From UBA2040 sp002332715 (GTDB taxonomy: Bacteria > Bacteroidota > Bacteroidia > Flavobacteriales_D > Crocinitomicaceae), in assembly GCA_029242295.1 (NCBI GenBank), contig JAQWUF010000109.1:1-10703 (forward strand): DNA of 10,703 nucleotides, in the 5' to 3' direction. The translations under genes and the position numbers were made by a program. Below are positions 6,045 to 10,703 of this stretch, piece after piece. The notes under the pieces were generated by a model. It saw only the letters and a program-made list of their open reading frames with translations, was not told the DNA's origin and ran no database searches. The stretch's first letter is position 1, and the number at the start of each line of letters is the position of its first letter.

Positions 6045-6707
6045 ATGCGAATCCTAATTTCTGTCCTGTTATTTGGCTCAGCCTTAATTTCTTGCAACGC
6101 AATTTCGGTTGATCAACCATTGGGCACTGTAAATCAAGTACTTAAAACCAAAGATGAAATAGTAAAACCAAGTCTAGATTTTGAAAAAACGAAACTGAAA
6201 GCAGTTGAAGCGCTCGAATTCTGTAAAACAAAAAATTACAACACCGATTTCTGTATCCTAATCGATATGAGTTTACATTCAGGTGTAAATCGCTTTGTGA
6301 TTTGGGACTTTAAAAAAGATACGATTGATCATGTTTGTTTGGTTGGACATGGCAGTGGCGACCAACCTTGGAACCATGATTACTCAAAAGAAAGTCCACA
6401 ATTCAGCAATGTACCCGAAAGTCATTGTTCTTCTCTTGGCAAATACAGAATAGGAGAGAGAGCACCCAGCGATTGGGGCGTTCGCATAAAATATGTCATT
6501 CACGGATTAGAAAGAACGAATAGCAACGCGGCCAAACGATTCGTTGTTTTTCATTCGTGGGAAGCCGTGCCCGACAAAGAATTGTTTCCTTTGGGAACAC
6601 CTGAAGGTTGGGGTTGTCCTATCCTTTCTTTGAATAATTTCCGGTTGGTGGATGAGAAATTAAAAGGAAATCCAAAATCAAGTTTAATGTGGATTTATAC
6701 CGATTAA
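6045..6707 (+). CDS. YkuD_2-type murein L,D-transpeptidase lipoprotein
   Basis: The 220-residue product is a predicted lipoprotein (signal peptide with ALISC, Cys17) bearing an L,D-transpeptidase catalytic domain of the YkuD_2 type, at about residues 68-218. Recognisable steps are DFCILIDMSLHSG, VGHGSGDQ (101-106), SSLGKYRIGE (129-138), the catalytic-site His170 (FHSWEAV; relatives usually have HGA) and the nucleophile Cys191 in GWGCP. Such enzymes make or edit 3-3 peptidoglycan cross-links or attach partners to murein, in the periplasm. An in-frame ATG at 5985 exists, but it would add 20 residues before the signal peptide, so 6045 is preferred. The dikinase-like gene follows after 59 nt in the same direction. 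The His-Ser change is the one departure from the usual active-site motif. Confidence 0.85.
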   Translation: MRILISVLLFGSALISCNAISVDQPLGTVNQVLKTKDEIVKPSLDFEKTKLKAVEALEFCKTKNYNTDFCILIDMSLHSGVNRFVIWDFKKDTIDHVCLVGHGSGDQPWNHDYSKESPQFSNVPESHCSSLGKYRIGERAPSDWGVRIKYVIHGLERTNSNAAKRFVVFHSWEAVPDKELFPLGTPEGWGCPILSLNNFRLVDEKLKGNPKSSLMWIYTD

Positions 6708-6766
6708 TAAAAACCTGATTACATTTCCTTTATAAACGGTTCGAAATTTGTCACTCTGGTAGTCCA

Positions 6767-8665
6767 ATGAAATTCAAAATAGCCTTTCTTATCTTCATTT
6801 TGTTTTCCTTCAAAAAGGCCGCGCCACATTATTTGAAAGAGATAAAATCGGTGCAAGATTTCAAAATCCTTAGTTCAGAACCTTTGACGAACAAATACAG
6901 TGATGTTACTTCAGTTAAAGTCATTTACGACCTAGAAACGAAGGAGTTGTATTTCGCCAATTCAATGTATTACAAGTTTCATTACGAATTTTGCGAAGCC
7001 AATATTGAACCCGATCTTTATCTTGGACGTTTTAATGTGGATAATTACGCTGCAGATTCTCCAGACAGACGCTATTTGTTGTGCAACATCAACTATTTCA
7101 AGCACTTGAATGAATACGGTGTAGAGCTTTCTCCATCCGATTATATGCCTCAGAATCAAATCGAATTGATGATGGCAGAAATTAAAAAGGTCGTCTTTTT
7201 CGGAGAGAATTTGAGATTAATGTTGAGCACAGAGCGTCTACAAAGTTTATCGTTGAAATTTTCAAAAACCTTCAAATTGCTGACGCCTGAAGAGATATAC
7301 AAGAGCATGAAAGTTCAGGCTGTATCCGAAGGAAAAGCAATCGGCAATCTTCGTTTCGTTGATGATTTGACAAACGAAGTGAATACATTGAAAAGAACGG
7401 ATATCATTGTTATTAGAGAAACACCACTCGTTTTACCGCATGTCGCCGGAATTATTGTAGCTGAATTTCAAACACCTTTGAGTCACCTAACCATTTTGGG
7501 ACGCAACCGAAAAGTTCCCGTTTTAGCTTTGAAGAATGTATTTGAAAATGAAGAATTAAAAGCTTTGGAAGGCAAAAATGTGCTTTTGAATGTCTTTCCG
7601 ACTTTTTACAAACTCTATGAAACAACCGAATCTTCAGATAACGAATACAAGAATAAACCTAAGATTAAGCTGACCTGTGATTTAGAGATAAAAGATTTGG
7701 TCAGTGTTTCGTATTACAAACGAGATTTGAGTGATTACATTGGCAACAAAGCATCGAATTTTAGTTTGCTCCATGCCCTCAGTAAAAACGGAAAATTTAA
7801 GGTTCCTGAAGCGTCATTCGCTATTCCATTTAGTCGTTATAATTTACACGCACACCAATCAGGTGCTCAAAAATTGATTGATGCACTTTTATTGAAGGAA
7901 GGTCAATTTGACCACCAAGATTCTTTGAAAGTAAAATTAAAGGCGATCAGAAAAGCGATAAAAAGTACGGAGATTGATCCAAGTTTACTGTCACTCGTCG
8001 AAGACAGAATTAAGTCCAACGGAGGTTTTACAAAAATGCGTTTCCGTTCCTCCACCAATGCAGAAGATGCAAAAGGATTTTCTGGAGCTGGCCTATACGC
8101 TTCAAAAACAGGCATTATTGGCGATGAAAAGAAATCTGTTTCGGAGGCAATCCTGAAAGTCTGGGCGAGTCTTTGGTCGTACGAAGCCTTTATGGAACGA
8201 GAATATTTCAACATCGACCAATCCTATGTTCAGATGGGTATTTTAGTACATCGCGCATTTCCAGAGGAAGAAGTAAACGGAGTTATTATCACAAAAAATC
8301 TGTATCGCCCAGGTTATTTAGGCTTTATAGTAAATGCCCAATTGGGAAATGAAAGTGTGGTTCAACCTAGAAAAGGTGTTACTTGCGACCAATTCATCTG
8401 CTATCCAGAAACTAATGTGAATATTCAACCTTTGGAAACGGTGATTGATGTGATTACTCTATCAAGTTTGAATAAAGGTAAACTGACCATGTCGGCGGAA
8501 GAAATTCAACATTTAGCCGATGAGGTGTATGAGTTGAAAATGAGTCTGTACCGCAGATTCGGCCGACGATTCGTCTTTGAAGATTATGCTTTGGATATTG
8601 AATTCAAACTCGAAAAAGGGACGCGCGATTTATACATCAAACAGGTGCGCCTGTACAACGATTAG
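6767..8665 (+). CDS. Exported dikinase-like protein: phospho-His swivel plus PPDK_N ATP-grasp (glucan water dikinase order)
   Basis: The 632-residue product begins with a signal-like segment (MKFK, then a hydrophobic core to about residue 15). Residues about 25-180 form an unrecognised N-terminal domain. A swivelling phospho-histidine domain follows at about 182-280, with the likely phosphorylated His240 in TPLSHLTILGRNRKVPVLAL. The C-terminal part (about 320-632) is a PPDK_N/PEP-synthase ATP-grasp domain: GNKASNF with Lys328, RFRSSTNAED (425-434), GAGLY (440-444), VWASLWSYEAF, ALDIEF with Asp610 and Glu612, and IKQVR with Gln626. In PEP synthase the ATP-grasp comes first and a PEP-binding barrel last; here the order is reversed and the barrel is missing, as in glucan, water dikinases. 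It may transfer a phosphate from ATP via His240 to an unknown acceptor. If exported, its ATP supply is unexplained. A cytoplasmic, membrane-anchored form is the alternative. Confidence 0.8.
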   Translation: MKFKIAFLIFILFSFKKAAPHYLKEIKSVQDFKILSSEPLTNKYSDVTSVKVIYDLETKELYFANSMYYKFHYEFCEANIEPDLYLGRFNVDNYAADSPDRRYLLCNINYFKHLNEYGVELSPSDYMPQNQIELMMAEIKKVVFFGENLRLMLSTERLQSLSLKFSKTFKLLTPEEIYKSMKVQAVSEGKAIGNLRFVDDLTNEVNTLKRTDIIVIRETPLVLPHVAGIIVAEFQTPLSHLTILGRNRKVPVLALKNVFENEELKALEGKNVLLNVFPTFYKLYETTESSDNEYKNKPKIKLTCDLEIKDLVSVSYYKRDLSDYIGNKASNFSLLHALSKNGKFKVPEASFAIPFSRYNLHAHQSGAQKLIDALLLKEGQFDHQDSLKVKLKAIRKAIKSTEIDPSLLSLVEDRIKSNGGFTKMRFRSSTNAEDAKGFSGAGLYASKTGIIGDEKKSVSEAILKVWASLWSYEAFMEREYFNIDQSYVQMGILVHRAFPEEEVNGVIITKNLYRPGYLGFIVNAQLGNESVVQPRKGVTCDQFICYPETNVNIQPLETVIDVITLSSLNKGKLTMSAEEIQHLADEVYELKMSLYRRFGRRFVFEDYALDIEFKLEKGTRDLYIKQVRLYND

Positions 8666-9477
8666 TTTCGCTCCAAAAAGAATTTAGCGGTAAGCTGACA
8701 AACCGATTTCAATTCATCTGGCAAGGCATCTTTCTCCCATGGATGCGAGCTCCCAAAGGTATGCGCAGCTCCTTCAATAATGTGTAATTCCTTTCCCGAC
8801 CATTCGGCCAATTCTTTTCCTTCTCGAATATCGACTGAAGTGTCCGCCTCACCATGAATGAGTAATAGTGGCTTTGTATTTTCAGTCGTAGCTTTTCGAA
8901 TATCCAGGTTGTTTCTGTTGACTAGAAAATCAATGTATTGGGAATAATTATGTCGCATTTTTTGATTCGTGCGCCCATTCAAACGCGAATAATATCCTTT
9001 TTCTTTCCATTCCGTCAATGCTTCACCTTTCGGAAAACGAGACTCAATATCAGAAATTGCCGCCCAAGTCGTTACTTTTTTAATTCTTTCATCTTTCGCC
9101 TGAAGAAGCGCAATACCACCACCACGTGAATGACCAATGACATAAATCTCAGGAAAAGGCTTGTGGTGTTCGCCGATATAAGAAAGTATAGCTTGAAAAT
9201 CTTCGCATTCTTTTGTGTAGTTGTCTTCAGCGAAAGCTTCTAAGTCGACAAAATTCAGCGAGTCTTTTGTTGAACAACCGTTATGCGAAACATTGTATTT
9301 ACAAAAGCCAAATCCAAGCTCAGTGAAATAGTCTTCCACTAAATTCCAGCATCCCCAATCTTTGAATCCCATGTATCCATGGACGAAAACTATGAGTTTA
9401 CCCGAGCAATTACTGGGAATATTCAAATCTAAGAGACTTGCTTTTTCCTTGGCACCGATGAAAGTTTGATTTTTCAT
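8662..9477 (-). CDS. Alpha/beta hydrolase (serine hydrolase, dienelactone-hydrolase/esterase-like)
   Basis: The 271-residue protein has the alpha/beta hydrolase fold marks in order: an oxyanion-hole HGYMG (33-37), the nucleophile elbow GHSRGG with Ser117, a lid region at about 140-195, the acid Asp212 in LLIHGEADTSV, and His239 in EGAAHTFG. The full catalytic triad is present. The substrate is unknown; relatives are esterases, lipases and peptidase-like acyl hydrolases. There is no signal peptide, so it is probably cytoplasmic. An imperfect -7 box (TAAATTGG, minus strand, 9482-9489) lies just upstream. Its stop codon overlaps that of the convergent dikinase-like gene: TTAG at 8662-8665 serves both strands, leaving no room for a terminator between them. 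Confidence 0.87.
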   Translation of the reverse strand: MKNQTFIGAKEKASLLDLNIPSNCSGKLIVFVHGYMGFKDWGCWNLVEDYFTELGFGFCKYNVSHNGCSTKDSLNFVDLEAFAEDNYTKECEDFQAILSYIGEHHKPFPEIYVIGHSRGGGIALLQAKDERIKKVTTWAAISDIESRFPKGEALTEWKEKGYYSRLNGRTNQKMRHNYSQYIDFLVNRNNLDIRKATTENTKPLLLIHGEADTSVDIREGKELAEWSGKELHIIEGAAHTFGSSHPWEKDALPDELKSVCQLTAKFFLERN

Positions 9478-9655
9478 ATGACCAATTTACTTTTAAATTT
9501 TAAATATGAAGACAGGATCAAAATTCGATGTTCTTAGTCCTTATTTATAACAAACTCAAAAAAAAATTAACATTTTGCTCAAAACTCCATTTCAAATTTA
9601 TTCAAAACCACTCCATTCTTTCGTGCCAAATCGACTTTCATTTGACTATGATTTG

Positions 9656-9663
9656 TATCTTTG
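9656..9663 (+). promoter_or_regulatory. -7 box of a possibly leaderless lipoprotein gene
   Basis: TATCTTTG is an exact TAnnTTTG match ending 5 nt before the ATG at 9669, so the start codon would sit at or within a few bases of the transcription start. This also argues that the longer in-frame ORF from the ATG at 9528 is not the real gene. Confidence 0.55.
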
Positions 9664-9668
9664 AGCCA

Positions 9669-10061
9669 ATGACGAAAATAGTATTCTATTCGTGTTTCAG
9701 CTTTCTTTTATTCCTTTTTGTTTCCTGCGGAAATGATTACGGAAACAAATTAGAATCGGATGAATTGGATGTCTTTTACACCAAAATTGAAAATGAAGAA
9801 TTCGCCAGAAATATCGCTATTTACTGGAAAGAACATGATTTGTTGGCAAGTAAGAAACAATCCATTCAACTCGACGAAAAGGATGGAGTCCTGATCTTAA
9901 AAGTCATTCCAACTGAAAAATTTGACGCAAGCACTTTTTCATTTGACGAAAGGGCTTTATTAAAACAATTACAAGATAGTCTACAATCGCATGTCCAACC
10001 TAAACATTTGGAGGTTGTGATTGCCAAAAATAATTTTGAAACGATATTCAACATCAATTAA
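9669..10061 (+). CDS. Small lipoprotein, unknown function
   Basis: The 130-residue product starts with a lipoprotein signal peptide (MTKIVFYS, a Phe/Leu core, lipobox LFVSC with Cys20), then GNDYGN. The mature domain (about residues 21-130) is rich in Glu, Lys and Asp and mixes predicted helix (EFARNIAIYWKEHDLL) and strand (GVLILKVIP). I recognise no family. The frame is open upstream to 9528, but that version would bury the signal peptide after 47 residues, so the ATG at 9669 behind the -7 box is chosen. The epimerase-like gene starts 3 nt after the stop, so the two are almost certainly co-transcribed. Any functional link between an envelope lipoprotein and a cytoplasmic epimerase is unclear. 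Confidence 0.75.
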   Translation: MTKIVFYSCFSFLLFLFVSCGNDYGNKLESDELDVFYTKIENEEFARNIAIYWKEHDLLASKKQSIQLDEKDGVLILKVIPTEKFDASTFSFDERALLKQLQDSLQSHVQPKHLEVVIAKNNFETIFNIN

Positions 10062-10064
10062 TCT

Positions 10065-10703
10065 ATGAAGATTTCAGGTTCCATTTATTCCGACAAAGTT
10101 CGACCACTCAAAGAAACTATCGATGATTTGGTGCAGCACAAAGTGGATTTACTTCATGTGGATTGCAACGATGACCTGAAAGTTTTCGACGATATCAAAG
10201 AAATCCGAAATTGGACGGACACACCAATCGACCTGCATATTATTACCGATACACCCGAAAAATATTTTGAATTGCTTCGACAAGTGCCTGTAGAATATGT
10301 GACTTTTCAATACGAGAACCTTTCGGAAGGGTTCAAATTACCAAATGACATTCAAGGAAAGAAAGGACTTGCCGTTATAACACCAACTTCAGTAGAAGTT
10401 TTCGATAAATTTTCCAATTGGGATTTCATTCTCATCATGGCAACAATTCCCGGACAAAGTGGAGGCGTTTTTGATGCTTTGAATTTTGCTAAAATCAGAC
10501 ATTTCAGAAAGAAATTCCCGAACAAATCCATTCATGTTGATGGCGGAGTGAACGGTGAAGTAAGCTTTGTTCTCCGTAACATGGGCGTTTCTTCGTCTGT
10601 TTCTGGTTCGTATTTGTTCAACGCGCCGAGCATTGGTCATGCATTAATGGATTTGACCAAACGCGATATGGAATCCAGTATTCTCATCAAAGATTTCATG
10701 ATT
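10065..10703 (+). CDS. Ribulose-phosphate 3-epimerase-like TIM-barrel protein (3' end outside window)
   Basis: The frame is open from the ATG at 10065 to the window edge (213 codons, no stop). My translation shows the Rpe family layout: SGSIYS at the N-terminus (Ser6), HVDCND (His31, Asp33), DLHII (His58), a phosphate-binding MATIPGQSGG at 125-134 where typical enzymes have SVNPGFGGQ, HVDGGVN (Asp159) and SGSYLFNAPS (180-189). All metal and catalytic residues of the family (two His, two Asp) are kept, so activity is likely, but several signature positions differ from housekeeping Rpe. The classic reaction is D-ribulose 5-phosphate to D-xylulose 5-phosphate in the cytoplasm; another ketose phosphate is possible. 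Rpe is usually ~215-225 residues, so the end is probably just outside. It is co-transcribed with the lipoprotein gene 3 nt upstream. Confidence 0.78.
   Translation, partial: MKISGSIYSDKVRPLKETIDDLVQHKVDLLHVDCNDDLKVFDDIKEIRNWTDTPIDLHIITDTPEKYFELLRQVPVEYVTFQYENLSEGFKLPNDIQGKKGLAVITPTSVEVFDKFSNWDFILIMATIPGQSGGVFDALNFAKIRHFRKKFPNKSIHVDGGVNGEVSFVLRNMGVSSSVSGSYLFNAPSIGHALMDLTKRDMESSILIKDFMI

Noticed and set aside
7903..8214. 103-codon minus-strand ORF inside the dikinase-like gene
   Set aside because: It is antisense to the conserved ATP-grasp motifs and is best explained as a shadow of that gene.
6767..8665. Plain PEP synthase (ppsA) annotation
   Set aside because: The ATP-grasp domain is C-terminal, the PEP-binding barrel is missing, and the N-terminus carries an export-like signal.
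9528..9668. N-terminal extension of the lipoprotein ORF from the ATG at 9528
   Set aside because: It would place 47 residues of unrelated sequence before a clear lipoprotein signal peptide, and a perfect -7 box lies just before the ATG at 9669.
10389..10640. 83-codon minus-strand ORF near the right edge
   Set aside because: It is antisense to the epimerase-like gene, which has clear family motifs over the same bases.

Overview
The window looks like a chromosomal stretch from a member of the Bacteroidota, probably Flavobacteriales; the family cannot be fixed from the sequence. The DNA is AT-rich, Shine-Dalgarno sequences are essentially absent, and several genes have a TAnnTTTG-type -7 box just before the start, as in Bacteroidota promoters. 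There are several small lipoproteins, a YkuD_2-type L,D-transpeptidase and a menaquinone-pathway MenB. I see no phage, transposase, CRISPR, tRNA or rRNA.

Layout. Bases 1-134 are AT-rich with stops in all forward frames. Bases 135-440 encode only the last ~100 residues of an MFS transporter, so this is a 5'-truncated remnant closed by a hairpin over its stop codon. A promoter box follows, then menB (494-1336) and, 9 nt on in the same frame, an exported alkaline-phosphatase-superfamily enzyme (1346-2323). A small membrane protein follows (2359-2748). A terminator whose U-tract faces the minus strand serves the convergent 3-hydroxybutyryl-CoA dehydrogenase gene (2804-3694, minus). Next are a DCC-family thiol-disulfide protein (3876-4274), a structured intergenic region with nested inverted repeats (about 4313-4428), and a TerB-like protein (4445-4855, minus) divergent from a small exported protein (4885-5316). 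That last gene converges with a tiny Cys-containing lipoprotein (5292-5513, minus). The 197 bp at 5514-5710 hold nothing I can name.

The right half holds an orphan small ORF (5711-5977), an L,D-transpeptidase lipoprotein (6045-6707) and the most striking gene, a 632-residue protein (6767-8665). It has a signal-like N-terminus, a phospho-histidine swivel domain and then a PPDK/PEP-synthase-type ATP-grasp domain. This is the domain order of glucan, water dikinases, not of PEP synthase, and the PEP-binding barrel is absent. Its stop codon overlaps that of a convergent alpha/beta hydrolase (8662-9477, minus). A possibly leaderless lipoprotein gene (9669-10061) and a divergent ribulose-phosphate-3-epimerase-like gene (10065 to past the window end) form a tight pair.

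How the genes work together. There is no single obvious pathway. MenB belongs to menaquinone synthesis and the hydroxyacyl-CoA dehydrogenase to acyl-CoA metabolism. Many of the other products are predicted to be exported or membrane-bound: phosphatase-like enzyme, membrane protein, three lipoproteins, an exported coiled-coil protein and the dikinase-like protein. The transpeptidase and dikinase-like genes lie 59 nt apart in the same direction and are the best candidates for a shared cell-envelope role, which is inference from position only.
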